A stretch of DNA of 64,000 nucleotides, from positions 149,386 through 213,385 of the forward strand of contig DDFC01000043.1 in the NCBI GenBank assembly GCA_002336895.1. The letters are read 5' to 3'. This stretch comes from Verrucomicrobiaceae bacterium UBA1938 (lineage in GTDB: Bacteria > Verrucomicrobiota > Verrucomicrobiia > Verrucomicrobiales > Verrucomicrobiaceae). The notes beneath the pieces were generated by a model that saw nothing but the letters and a program-made list of their open reading frames with translations, was not told the origin of the DNA and did no database searches. The translations under genes were made by a program, and so were the position numbers. Each line of letters starts with the position of its first letter. Position 1 is the first letter of the stretch. Shown in pieces: positions 8,362-17,723 of this stretch.

Positions 8362-10352
8362 GGATGAGATTTGGGAGGAGCAGTTTTGGCCGTGGCAGGG
8401 GCGTCGCTGGAGGCGATGCGGAAACCGCGTGCCAGAGTAGCCTCATTTGCGGATTCTGGAAAGCGTCTGTCTGTGAGGAGCTGGTCGTTGCTCTTGAGGC
8501 CAAAGTGGCCGCCGCGCACCACGGGCACCTTGATGTCCACATAGTCGGGGTGCGCAGGCCACTCGCCGGACTGGGTTTCGCTGGCGGTCCACTCGCTCAC
8601 ATTCCCGGCCATGTCACACACGCCGTAGGGGCTCACGTCCTGTGTCACGCGGGTGATGGGGGCCCAGAGGTTGTAGCCATCGGTCTTGCCGCCTTTGCCT
8701 TTCGGCGAGGCATCATAGTCATCGCCCAGGTTGGCGGCCTTGTTGTTGGGCTTGTTGCCCCAGGGGAAGATGAAGCCGTGCTCTCCGCGCGCCGCCTTCT
8801 CCCATTCCTGTTCAGTCGGCAGCCGCTTGCCGCTCCATTTGGCAAAGGCGTAGGCATCCCACCAGTCCACCTGAAAGACAGGCGTGTTCAGCGTGATGCT
8901 CTCTCCATTGAAGGTGGTGCCTGCTTTGGCGGCGGTGTAGTACTGCCCCCACTTGGCAGGTTCGTGGCTCGTTTTGGTCTTCGGCTGCAGCGGGTGGTCG
9001 TACGCTCCCTTGGCAGCGGTTTTCAGTGCCTTCAGGAAGTCGGCATACTGGCCGATCGTCACCTCATGTTTGCTGATCCAGAACTCCGGGAGTTTGATCT
9101 TCTCGTTCTTTTGATAAACAAAGGTGCCGGCTGGGATGTGCACCATCTCGACAGGCAGCGCCGAGGCATTGGCTCCCGCTGTGGAGTTTTGGCCGTTCAT
9201 CAGCGCGCCCAGACCTGCCACCACCACAAGGATGAAGAAAATCGCCAGCCAGACCCACCAGGGTTTGGTGCCGTTCACATCCACGGGCAGGGTCTCCGCC
9301 TCGATCTTGCGCACGATGCTGCGCTCGCGCATGTCATCACGCACATCGTCCAGTGCATTGAGCAGGCCGTTCCAGTCGTGATTCGCGTCTGCCAGCGACT
9401 GCAGCAGGCCGCGCGCCTTGCCTTCGGCCGCCACGGGGCGCATGAGCTCCAGAAAGGCCTTCACATCGGCCGGGGCGTCGCGTTTGGTGGTTCCAGGCGG
9501 ACGGAAGAAGTTCACGATGCTGGCCTGGTGGTCGGCATCCACATAAATGTCCTTGGGCGAGATGCTGCGGTGGTGGTAGCCGCGCTCGGTGGCAAACTGC
9601 ATGGCCTCCGCCACGCCAAAGAGCACCTCCGTCAGGCGGCGCTCGCTCAGCATCTCATCCGTCAGCTCGATCTCCGAGAGGCTGCGGCCGCGCGGCAGCT
9701 CGCGGGTGTAGAAGAGCCAGCCATTGGCCTCGCCCGCCTCATAAAGAGGCGCGATGCGAGGATGCGTCAGGGAGGCCTTCACGCGTTCGCGTTCCTTGAA
9801 CTTGGCCACCACATCCGGCTGCTTGAGAAACTCCGGCTTCAGCAGCACCAGCGCCACAGGCCGCTGCACGGTGATCTGCAGCGCGCGGTACGTTTCCGCC
9901 TCTTTCTCGATGTAGAGACGCTCCAGCACCTGGTAGTTTCCCAGCACCGTGCCCGGAGCCATCACAGGCGGCGGTTCGTTGGTCTCCTCCTGCAGCGTCA
10001 GCAGATCGCGCACGCGGTCCAGCAGCTTCTCGGGCGTGTAGGGTGCGTCCTTGAGCACCAGACCGTCGTCTATCTGCTCTTCAAACCCGGTCAGGTCGTA
10101 GCGCGTGGTGAAAAGCACGCGTGTCTGCGGAAAGCGCGCATGTACCTTGTCCCGCAGCGCAAAGCCGCTCTCCTGCGTGGGAAAGATGGCCTCCGTCACC
10201 AGGATGTCCAGGGAGTCGGCCTTGGCCACCCAGGCGGCGGCGGGGGCCGGGCCGGGGAATTCGACCACGGTGTAGCCGGGGAGATTATCCCTCAGCCACG
10301 TGGCTCGTGTGCCGCGCAGTGCGGCATTGGAATCGACAAACAAAAGAATCAT
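8358..10352 (-). CDS. Pseudo-receiver / pseudokinase / transmembrane / SUMF1-like fusion protein
   Basis: A 664-aa mosaic. Residues 1-120 have a receiver-domain pattern, but the phosphoacceptor position reads TEAIFP, so Asp is replaced by Glu. Residues about 130-350 resemble a Ser/Thr kinase, but the VAIK lysine (VALV), the HRD aspartate (HRS) and the DFG motif (VNF) are all altered, so it is most likely a pseudokinase. One membrane helix lies near 350-375 (VWLAIFFILVVVAGLGALM). The rest is a SUMF1/FGE-type C-lectin-like domain (IPAGTF, RLPTEQEWEKAARG, CDMAGNVSEW, RGGHF) lacking the two catalytic cysteines of true formylglycine-generating enzymes. The topology implies cytoplasmic sensing linked to a periplasmic binding domain. 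It is the middle gene of a three-gene operon. Confidence 0.85.
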   Translation of the reverse strand: MILLFVDSNAALRGTRATWLRDNLPGYTVVEFPGPAPAAAWVAKADSLDILVTEAIFPTQESGFALRDKVHARFPQTRVLFTTRYDLTGFEEQIDDGLVLKDAPYTPEKLLDRVRDLLTLQEETNEPPPVMAPGTVLGNYQVLERLYIEKEAETYRALQITVQRPVALVLLKPEFLKQPDVVAKFKERERVKASLTHPRIAPLYEAGEANGWLFYTRELPRGRSLSEIELTDEMLSERRLTEVLFGVAEAMQFATERGYHHRSISPKDIYVDADHQASIVNFFRPPGTTKRDAPADVKAFLELMRPVAAEGKARGLLQSLADANHDWNGLLNALDDVRDDMRERSIVRKIEAETLPVDVNGTKPWWVWLAIFFILVVVAGLGALMNGQNSTAGANASALPVEMVHIPAGTFVYQKNEKIKLPEFWISKHEVTIGQYADFLKALKTAAKGAYDHPLQPKTKTSHEPAKWGQYYTAAKAGTTFNGESITLNTPVFQVDWWDAYAFAKWSGKRLPTEQEWEKAARGEHGFIFPWGNKPNNKAANLGDDYDASPKGKGGKTDGYNLWAPITRVTQDVSPYGVCDMAGNVSEWTASETQSGEWPAHPDYVDIKVPVVRGGHFGLKSNDQLLTDRRFPESANEATLARGFRIASSDAPATAKTAPPKSHP

Positions 10353-10371
10353 GCAGGCGCGTTGGTGGCGA

Positions 10372-11745
10372 TCATTTTCCCATCAGCGGGAGCAGCGGAT
10401 TGGCACCCCCGGGCGCGGCGCCCGGTGTGGATCCGAACTCCAGGAGATCGCGGGGCTCGGAGGCCACATCCTGGAGTTTGTTGTTGTAGTAGAGCCGGAG
10501 CATGTACCCGTAGTAGGTGCGGCGTCCATGCTGCTGGATCTCGGCGGCGGAGAGTGCGGGCAGATGGTAAACGACATCCAGCACCTCCTCGCCTGTGCCC
10601 TGCCAGTCCACCGGTGCGGACTGCCAGGCTTCGACCGGCTCGGGCGCGATGGTCTGCGCCACTTTCTCGTTGTTCACGCGGTCAAAGAAAAACACCTCCA
10701 GGTTCATCTCCTGGCTGTTGATGGGGCGGTTGCCGGCACGCACGATGGGCACACGCAGCACGTAGCGCTCTCCGGAGCTGACGCTGAAATCCCGCGCCAC
10801 CTGGCAGGCGCCCAGGCGCAGGAATTTTTCGCTTTCTGCGGCTGCACCGGTGGCTGGCGCTGTCACAGCCGCCGACCCAGGACCCAGACGGCGTGACGCC
10901 AGCTCATAGAAGCTGCCCGCCTTCGTGGGCCCGAGAAGCTGAATGCGCCGCCAGGCGTCGGTGGCCTTCGCGGTGATGCCCATCTGCTCGTAGGTCTGCG
11001 CCATTTCAGCGATGACAGCCGGGTGGTCGGGATTCATCTCATCGGCGCGGCGCAGCAGTTCCAGCGCCCCCTGCATGTCGCTCATGCCACGGATTTCCTT
11101 GGCGGAACTGATCACAAAGTTCACATCGCGCAGCAGGGCGGCATTGGGGTCCGGTTTGTTGCTCGGTTGAGCTGCGGGCATGGCCCCGGGGCTTTGACCC
11201 GAGAGCGACTTGATGGGAGGCACGGTGGCCGGAAACCCCGGAGGCACGTTGGCTGGCGTGGGTGCGGCCGGTGCGGCTGCAGGCATGGCTGGTGGTGGTG
11301 TGGCCTGTGGAGCAGCGGCCACTCTGGCAGGCGTAGCCTTGGGCAGGCTGGCAGTCTGCGGCACAGCGGGGGGCGGCATCACGGCGGGTGCCGGAGCTGC
11401 TTTCACTGCTGGGGATGGCGCAGGCGGGGCAGGGATGAAAGCGGGCGCTGCTGCCTGTGGTGGTGCACTTGGCCTGGAAAAGGAGCCGATCGGAGGCGGA
11501 CCGTTGGAAACTGGTGCCGCTGGCACCGCGATGAGAGATCCTGGCAGGGGCGGTGCACTCGCCGCTGGTGGCAGCGCGATCTGTCCCACCTCGGGCACCA
11601 CGCTCGGAACCGGCTTTGGCACGGAAATCTCCGGTGCAGGGCTCGCCGCAGCTGCGGTCCTGGGGGCCGCATCAGCACTCAGCAGCTTCAGCGCGATGAC
11701 GGTCTGCACCGTGGCCAGCACGCACAGCGTTCCCCACGCGACCAT
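10372..11745 (-). CDS. Pro/Ala-rich membrane-anchored protein with TPR-like segment
   Basis: About 457 aa from the ATG at 11745; a GTG at 11793 and a TTG at 11865 are possible but less likely starts. There is one N-terminal membrane helix (WGTLCVLATVQTVIALKLL), then about 180 residues of Pro/Ala-rich linker, then a helical repeat segment (ELLRRADEMNPDHPAVIAEM) typical of TPRs, and a C-terminal beta-rich region. This is the layout of an envelope-spanning scaffold. It ends 19 bp before the pseudokinase fusion gene and is divergent from pabB. No enzyme motif seen. Function unknown; partnership with the next gene is inferred from spacing. Confidence 0.7.
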   Translation of the reverse strand: MVAWGTLCVLATVQTVIALKLLSADAAPRTAAAASPAPEISVPKPVPSVVPEVGQIALPPAASAPPLPGSLIAVPAAPVSNGPPPIGSFSRPSAPPQAAAPAFIPAPPAPSPAVKAAPAPAVMPPPAVPQTASLPKATPARVAAAPQATPPPAMPAAAPAAPTPANVPPGFPATVPPIKSLSGQSPGAMPAAQPSNKPDPNAALLRDVNFVISSAKEIRGMSDMQGALELLRRADEMNPDHPAVIAEMAQTYEQMGITAKATDAWRRIQLLGPTKAGSFYELASRRLGPGSAAVTAPATGAAAESEKFLRLGACQVARDFSVSSGERYVLRVPIVRAGNRPINSQEMNLEVFFFDRVNNEKVAQTIAPEPVEAWQSAPVDWQGTGEEVLDVVYHLPALSAAEIQQHGRRTYYGYMLRLYYNNKLQDVASEPRDLLEFGSTPGAAPGGANPLLPLMGK

Positions 11746-11890
11746 GGAGGAGCGGTCACGTTCGGAAGTCAGGATGGTGGAAGGAGGAGTCACGAGTTGC
11801 TGAAAAAGACGCGCATGGTACGATTTGGGGCTTCTAGTGTCAATGCTGCAGGGTTCTTCGTTCAAAATGCCGGAAGGGCACTCCCTCCCG

Positions 11891-13192
11891 ATGTTTTCTC
11901 ATGCCATTGAAACGTCACCGCACTATCGCCCGTGCGAATTTTCCTTCACCCCCGCAGAAATCGCGGCGCAACTGTGCCAGCGCGAGGGCTTTGTGTGGAT
12001 GGATTCTTCCTTGGTGACGCCCGGTGCCATCTCTTTGCTCACCGCAGAACCCGTGGCAGTGCTGCAGGGGCATATTGACCAGGACTGGGAGCAGGTGCGC
12101 AGTGCCCTGCGTACCCCACGTGCATCGGCTGGCGGCCTATACGGCTGGGTAGGTTATGATGGCCGTTTTGTCTTTGGCATCTACCCGCACGGCCTCGTTT
12201 ACCGGCACGACAGCGGCCGCTGGTATGAATTTGGCGATTTTAAATGGCAGCCCGCCACCGGTATCCCTGTGCCTGCCGCCGCGCCGCGCCTGCAGTTCCA
12301 GCCCGGAGTGCGCAGCGCTGACTTCATTCACATGGTGGAGCTTGCGCAGCGCTACATCACCGCCGGAGACATCTATCAGGTAAACCTCTCCTACCCCTGG
12401 CGCGCCGACTGGCCGCAGGAGGCCGATGCGCTGGCCCTCTATCTCAAACTCCGTGCCATCTCCCCCGCGCCGCACGCCGCCTTCATGCAGCTCGCCGGCA
12501 CCACCGTACTGTCTGCCTCCCCCGAGCTCTTCCTCCGCATGCAGGGCTCCCGCATCGCCACACGTCCCATCAAAGGGACGCGCCCCCGCTTTGTCGATGA
12601 CCCCGCGCGCGACAGCGCCGCCGTGCGCGAGCTGACCTCTTCGGTGAAAGAGCGCGCCGAGCTGCTCATGATCACCGACCTGGAGCGCAACGACCTCGGC
12701 CAGGTCTGTGAATTTGGCAGCGTCTCCGTCCCCGAGCTCTGGCGTGTCGAAAGCTACGCCCAGGTCTTCCACCTCGTCTCCACCGTCACCGGCACCCTGC
12801 GCCCGCACGTGGATCATGTGGATGCCTTCCGCGCCTGCTTCCCCGGCGGCAGCATCACCGGCGCCCCCAAAAAGCGTGCCAGCGAAATCATCGCCGAGCT
12901 CGAGCCCCACGCCCGCGGCCTCTACACCGGCGCCATCGGCTGGTTCGGCTTCGACGGCCGCAGCCAGTGGAACATCGCCATCCGCACCGCCGTGCAGCAG
13001 GGAGATCACATCTCCTTCCACGTCGGCTCCGGCATCGTCGCCGACTCCATCCCCCAGCACGAGTACGAAGAGACGCTGCACAAGGCGGCGGGCATACTCG
13101 CCGCCTCAGCCTGCCCCACGCCCGAAGCCGGTATTGCATGGCACCCATTTCGAAAAGCCAGCAGCGGTTTTACACGCCACGAAAGGATGTAG
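11891..13192 (+). CDS. pabB: Aminodeoxychorismate synthase component I
   Basis: About 433 aa from the ATG at 11891; in-frame ATGs at 11843 and 11867 are alternatives. The C-terminal chorismate-binding domain carries RPIKGTRPR, whose lysine is the catalytic residue typical of PabB rather than TrpE (which has PIAGT). Further family motifs are LMITDLERNDLG, GGSITGAPK and the GAIGW region. The enzyme aminates chorismate to 4-amino-4-deoxychorismate for folate synthesis, using ammonia from the PabA glutaminase. No pabA or pabC is adjacent. The neighbour downstream is an AT-rich islet on the other strand. Confidence 0.93.
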   Translation: MFSHAIETSPHYRPCEFSFTPAEIAAQLCQREGFVWMDSSLVTPGAISLLTAEPVAVLQGHIDQDWEQVRSALRTPRASAGGLYGWVGYDGRFVFGIYPHGLVYRHDSGRWYEFGDFKWQPATGIPVPAAAPRLQFQPGVRSADFIHMVELAQRYITAGDIYQVNLSYPWRADWPQEADALALYLKLRAISPAPHAAFMQLAGTTVLSASPELFLRMQGSRIATRPIKGTRPRFVDDPARDSAAVRELTSSVKERAELLMITDLERNDLGQVCEFGSVSVPELWRVESYAQVFHLVSTVTGTLRPHVDHVDAFRACFPGGSITGAPKKRASEIIAELEPHARGLYTGAIGWFGFDGRSQWNIAIRTAVQQGDHISFHVGSGIVADSIPQHEYEETLHKAAGILAASACPTPEAGIAWHPFRKASSGFTRHERM

Positions 13193-13231
13193 AAGTGAAG
13201 GCAAGACAATGGCTCACCAGACCATGAGATT

Positions 13232-14377
13232 TCAATTTTTTCCTCGGCCATATTCTTCAATAAGACCTTTAGCAGTGGGTTCATCTGTAATTAAATGATT
13301 ACAAAGTCGCCCTTTCAGAGCCGCCAAAATCGCCCCTCGGTCATGAAAAACGCCAGCCGTTATTACAACTTGGGTGTTACCACTCGTGCTAAGCGATTTG
13401 TACCGAGCTGCGCTCATTGCTGGCACGAACGGATGAAATAAGTCATTTCCGCTGATGAATTTTCTTGCCTGAAAAATTTTTGCACAGGCTTTTGCCGTTA
13501 TATCCGAGCCAGTTTCATCGATTATTGAATAGTTGATATGGCCCACACCACCGGCATCTTTTGCCATATCCGCAGTCAAGCCACAATGCCGATAAAAGCT
13601 CTCGAATGTGAACCCTTCCGGGTCTAAACGTGAAACCCCTTCAAAAATCACATCTAGCTCATTTATACACTTCATTAAAACAGGCGAAGTATTATATCCA
13701 ATGAGTGAATTGAGTGAGTTGTAGTACGCAAGAGCCTTTTTGGGATCGCCTTCATATATGGGCAATCCGCGAAGATGTGCGCTGCTTTTGGCACGTGATT
13801 TCAGGTGTGCCATCAAGCACAGATAGGAACTGTCAAAAGTGTCTCTGATATTTTGACGAGAGAGCAGATTCGTAGGAACAAATTCAATTTGGCGATCCAC
13901 AGTTTTCATCACGTCTACCATTGCACGAATGGGCCTGCCGCCGCCTAATGCAACTGTCATTGCCTTGCCTTTTTCTACTGCAAATTGATCTAGAAGCCGA
14001 GACATTGCCGCGCCATACTCATCTAACAGAGCTTCAAAGGAAGCCTCAGCCCTAACCACAATCGCATTTTTCAAATGTGGAAAGCAGTCTTTTAGCTGAT
14101 CACCGTATGGTCGTCCCTCGCGTTTGACGTGAAATTCAATGATGCCTTCTTTAATCGCTCGTTTTAGCAAGCGCGTAATCTCTGAAAGGTCACGAAATCC
14201 ATGCATGTCCTTAAGCTCAGTAAGTTTCGGCTCTTCCCATTTTCCTTTTGAAGGCTGGGGGTAGCGCTTGGCGCAAAGCTCAACTAGAAGCTCCCTTGGC
14301 GCGTGCTGAATCGATCCGCCGGAGCTTCGCCAAGCCGCGACGAGGGTGGTTAGAATAGAATCATCTTCAAGGCTCAT
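13232..14377 (-). CDS. SorC/DeoR-type putative sugar-binding transcriptional regulator
   Basis: A 381-aa protein. The C-terminal two thirds follow the SorC effector-domain pattern: the GGGRPIRAMVD loop near residue 147, the EGVSRLDPEG loop, GGVGHINYSIIDETG, and the typical ending RLCNHLITDEPTAKGLI. The N-terminal ~100 residues should hold the DNA-binding part but I cannot identify the helix-turn-helix firmly. SorC-like regulators bind phosphorylated sugars. Base composition is clearly more AT-rich than pabB, and it is the first gene of a three-gene acquired islet. It is divergent from the glycosyltransferase-like gene, so it may control that promoter; this is inferred. Confidence 0.6.
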   Translation of the reverse strand: MSLEDDSILTTLVAAWRSSGGSIQHAPRELLVELCAKRYPQPSKGKWEEPKLTELKDMHGFRDLSEITRLLKRAIKEGIIEFHVKREGRPYGDQLKDCFPHLKNAIVVRAEASFEALLDEYGAAMSRLLDQFAVEKGKAMTVALGGGRPIRAMVDVMKTVDRQIEFVPTNLLSRQNIRDTFDSSYLCLMAHLKSRAKSSAHLRGLPIYEGDPKKALAYYNSLNSLIGYNTSPVLMKCINELDVIFEGVSRLDPEGFTFESFYRHCGLTADMAKDAGGVGHINYSIIDETGSDITAKACAKIFQARKFISGNDLFHPFVPAMSAARYKSLSTSGNTQVVITAGVFHDRGAILAALKGRLCNHLITDEPTAKGLIEEYGRGKN

Positions 14378-14562
14378 GATTATGATGTAGCTCAGATTTT
14401 CAAACGCGCATCTTTTTTTAGCTAAAAGCTATTTCTAGCTAAGATAAAACAGAATGTGAGCTAATATTTCTTTGACTAAAATGCATCTCAAGCGTAAGCC
14501 TCTCATGACCACTGACCCCAAGCTATTGATGCATAACTATAACAAACTTATCCTTTACCACT

Positions 14563-15294
14563 ATGTTTGTCGCCTCCCTCGCTACCATTCCATCCCGCCT
14601 TAGCTTTCTTCCGAGGATTCTCGATTGCCTATGCAAGCAAAGCGTTAAGCCGGACAAAATTATTGTGCATTACAGTCGCACCCCGTGGCACTTAGACCCT
14701 GGATTTTCCGAACCTCCTGCGATCACCTTCGACGATAGGGTCGAACTGATAGAAGTTCCGAATGATGGCTCTTGTAGAAAGTATGTGCATACTATAGAAC
14801 GCTATCGAGATACTGACACAACCATAGCCTTAGTGGACGATGACATATTTTGGCGCAACGATGTCTTTGAACGCCTGTTGAATTGCATCGATAAAGACCA
14901 TGTCGTGACCACCCGAGGCTGGTCTCAATTCGAGATTACCAGAATGTGCGGAGTGGGAATATTTCGTCGCGGCGATCCCGTTGAATCCCACAAAGTTACA
15001 AAACTAACACAGGTCAAATGTGCTAGTAGCGGATGGGCAACTGTGTTCAAAGCAAATCAGGTAAACAGCAAATTTTTCGATGCTGAACTGCGTAGCTCGA
15101 TATTCCTTTCACATAGTGATGAAGTTTTTCTTTCTCATATGCTCATTCCGCCCAAATATGTGGTTCCCTTAGATTTCGGCTTCTATGAGAAGGCTTTTGC
15201 GCCTTCTAATCTGTGCAGAGCGCCAGAAACGGCCATTGCCAAGGCTAAACAGATTGAGATCTTACAATGGGAAAGCACTTCTATGAGCCAATAA
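14563..15294 (+). CDS. Glycosyltransferase-like protein (GT2-type N-terminus)
   Basis: A 243-aa protein. The start FVASLATIPSRLSFLPRIL followed by a D-K-I-I-V strand is typical of nucleotide-sugar glycosyltransferases. The metal-binding motif is ALVDDDI near residue 90. No membrane helix or signal peptide, so it would be cytoplasmic. The gene is AT-rich and stands alone between a divergent SorC-like regulator and a convergent ATPase gene. The acceptor is unknown. It could also be a glycosyltransferase-like accessory protein of an islet; the family call is moderately supported. Confidence 0.6.
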   Translation: MFVASLATIPSRLSFLPRILDCLCKQSVKPDKIIVHYSRTPWHLDPGFSEPPAITFDDRVELIEVPNDGSCRKYVHTIERYRDTDTTIALVDDDIFWRNDVFERLLNCIDKDHVVTTRGWSQFEITRMCGVGIFRRGDPVESHKVTKLTQVKCASSGWATVFKANQVNSKFFDAELRSSIFLSHSDEVFLSHMLIPPKYVVPLDFGFYEKAFAPSNLCRAPETAIAKAKQIEILQWESTSMSQ

Positions 15295-15399
15295 AAAATT
15301 TCGGTAAAATACTTGGTAGTTAAAGAATGCTGGCCTGCTATTACTTTCACCTGCCCCGCTACACGCCTCTTAAAAAGACAGCAGGGACTTCGATCAAAG

Positions 15400-17460
15400 T
15401 CAGGCGATGGTTGAAGTTAAACCAATGGGAGTAGCAGGAGTCTCCCAAGTAGCATTTTCAACCGCGATATTTTGTGTTACCTCGGTCACAATTTCGGTCA
15501 CGTCTTTATGCTTCTTTAGATCCTCTATCATTTTGGCTTTGTTAAGCTCCAATTGATTCAATAAATGATTGTGCTTACACTCAAATTCCAAAAATATGTC
15601 ACTCCACGTCATGACATAGACGCTGATTCTAATGGAGGGATATTTTTTGACCATGTAGCGCTCGCCGTGACTCTTGGCATTTTCATACTCCATCTGTATT
15701 GTGTTAGAAGTGTCGAACTTTTTCCCGACTAAAATAAACTTCCAATGCATGTTCTCCGCAGTGAACATAGGTTCTTTTGTGATTACTTGCAAGTATGTGT
15801 CAACTTGATTGAGCTCCTTTCGACCTAGCGGAACTAGCGGATGCTTAAGTTCCACAACAATATTTTCGATCCGATCATGGCTCACGATTTTTCTAGTCAT
15901 GAAAATATCCATTTCTTTGCTCTTATCAGGATGATTAATCCTAGGCTTTCTGGTTTCCCCGTCTCCTTGAAGCAAGTGAGTATAACGCCTTAAAGCCTCC
16001 TCAAAATCGGGCTCTTCAGCCGTCGTAAGATTAAATTGTTCGCCAAAGAGCCAATAGTGACTTTCGACAATCTTCTGAATATGAACCTCCTCAGCTCCCC
16101 ATGTTTCATCGTTGATCAGTTGCTTCAATTGCAGAATCGTTTTCATCCGATCCTTGATCATTCCAATTGTCTTGGTGATTGCAGACATGCTCGCATACTC
16201 AAGAATATGAGCCAGTTCACTTCGTTCCGATGGCGTCATGTCTACTATCTTCGAAATAACTTCCAGCAACCTGTCATCAGCACCAAGCTCTAGCAAAGCA
16301 TCGAGCAGTCCGATGAATGCCTTTTTTTGAGTGATATTAAGCGAATAAAATATTTTTGGTTGAACTTTATATAGCTCTTTCACCGTCTCTTTCAGAGCTT
16401 CCTTTTGATACTGATCAACTGGAGAATTACCATGGATAGGAAACACGCCCTCCTTTTCGTATTCTGAAACTAACTTTTCTGTAAATACTTTGATGAAAGG
16501 ATTACGCTTTCGGTATAAGTAGTCATTTAATTTCAATACTAGATCTTTGAATTTATCGGACTTCTGTGTAACGAATAAATCATCCTGGCTGGCGATTTCG
16601 CCATCAACGAACCATTGGAAGTTGTCAAAAAATCCACTTTTAATGTAGACGCTGTGGTAAAAGTTGTCCCCCTTATTGTTCAGGGTGGTATTAAACTTCC
16701 AGACTTCCGCGCCATCGCTTTTCAAAAAGTAGTACTTGGAGTATTCTTCGTTCTTTTTTTCAGACCATAATATGAAGCGAATGTCGAATCTGTCAGTGGA
16801 ATGTTCGTCGAGCGAAAACTCTTCGCGTTCGGCTATGGTCTGTTCATAATCGAGAGAAGCTCCATTGATCAAGATACTAAAATTAGCGGCTCTGTTGAGC
16901 TCAAGAAACCAAGCAAACTCTTTTCTCAAGAACGGAAGCAATAAAGTATCCACCTTGTTTTTGGTGATATTAAATACGCCCTTGAAGGTCACTCTGGTTC
17001 CGGTTTGAGGTTGTTTGACCGACAATTCGTACGGCAAATAAACATCCAGAGCGTACGCTTCAATCTTGACGCCATGTGCTGATACGTTAGCGTTTTCTGA
17101 ATAGTGAATTTCCCACTCCGCACATTCCGCGAAAGTGAAAAATGTTAATCGTCCTTTTCCATTCCTTCCGTGTGGAAGTGAATGGTTTTTTGGCTGTCCA
17201 CTGCTCCTCGCTTTTTCAGATTCGTAAATTGGTTTAAATTTTCTTGGGAGGTCGGTTTTAGAAAAGCCGTTTCCGTTGTCGGTGATGGTCAATGTATCTA
17301 TAGCGTCAAGCAGCTCTGAATTGTAATCAAAATCAATTTGGATTTGTGAGGCTCCCGCATCGAAGCCATTCCAAATATACTCACAAAAAGCTTCCTCCCA
17401 GCCGTAGCTTTTCAGAAGCTCTTTGATGCCTTTTGAAGTAACAGCAGCTTGTTCGATCAT
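15400..17460 (-). CDS. GHKL ATPase with C-terminal PD-(D/E)XK (Shedu/DUF4263-like) nuclease domain
   Basis: A 686-aa protein. The N-terminal GHKL/Hsp90-type ATPase shows the N-box (EYIWNGFDAGA), the G1 box (DNGNGF) and a glycine-rich GRNGKGRL. A long helical middle region follows. The C-terminal ~180 residues contain HYWLFGEQF, MDIFM, then VVELKHP and ELNQVDTYLQ. This order of Asp, E-x-K and Gln/Tyr helix is typical of PD-(D/E)XK nucleases and looks like DUF4263 (Shedu). GHKL ATPases fused to restriction-type nucleases are known as prokaryotic MORC/MutL-like proteins in restriction and defence settings. The AT-rich composition and islet location support acquisition. A role in anti-phage defence is inferred. 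Confidence 0.78.
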   Translation of the reverse strand: MIEQAAVTSKGIKELLKSYGWEEAFCEYIWNGFDAGASQIQIDFDYNSELLDAIDTLTITDNGNGFSKTDLPRKFKPIYESEKARSSGQPKNHSLPHGRNGKGRLTFFTFAECAEWEIHYSENANVSAHGVKIEAYALDVYLPYELSVKQPQTGTRVTFKGVFNITKNKVDTLLLPFLRKEFAWFLELNRAANFSILINGASLDYEQTIAEREEFSLDEHSTDRFDIRFILWSEKKNEEYSKYYFLKSDGAEVWKFNTTLNNKGDNFYHSVYIKSGFFDNFQWFVDGEIASQDDLFVTQKSDKFKDLVLKLNDYLYRKRNPFIKVFTEKLVSEYEKEGVFPIHGNSPVDQYQKEALKETVKELYKVQPKIFYSLNITQKKAFIGLLDALLELGADDRLLEVISKIVDMTPSERSELAHILEYASMSAITKTIGMIKDRMKTILQLKQLINDETWGAEEVHIQKIVESHYWLFGEQFNLTTAEEPDFEEALRRYTHLLQGDGETRKPRINHPDKSKEMDIFMTRKIVSHDRIENIVVELKHPLVPLGRKELNQVDTYLQVITKEPMFTAENMHWKFILVGKKFDTSNTIQMEYENAKSHGERYMVKKYPSIRISVYVMTWSDIFLEFECKHNHLLNQLELNKAKMIEDLKKHKDVTEIVTEVTQNIAVENATWETPATPIGLTSTIA

Positions 17461-17723
17461 CTTGATTTGAATGGCTTTGTTTAGCGGAGGAGGAAACCTT
17501 GGGTCGCTCTCATGAGAGTCAAATGGTCTTCTTTAGGGAATTCTATGGGCGTTGCCTTGACGACGACCGATCTCGGTATCCGCCTCGCGGTTTAAAGGTG
17601 CTCTCTCAGCTTCCACGCAAGCGTCTACTCAGTGCTCCAGCACCAGTTTGGGGAGAACCTGCACAACTAGCGGGGACTTTGGCGGCGGCTGGGCGAATCT
17701 GGAGAGCGCTCCAAGCTGGGCAA
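17461..17723. other. Stretch with no recognisable gene
   Basis: GC content returns to the level of the surrounding chromosome here, marking the edge of the AT-rich islet at the ATPase gene start. Open frames here look like antisense or random GC-rich frames. No RNA gene or terminator was recognised. Confidence 0.4.

Noticed and set aside
8358..10352. Formylglycine-generating enzyme for the sulfatase in the same window
   Set aside because: The SUMF1 domain lacks the catalytic cysteines, and the gene is 47 kb from the sulfatase.
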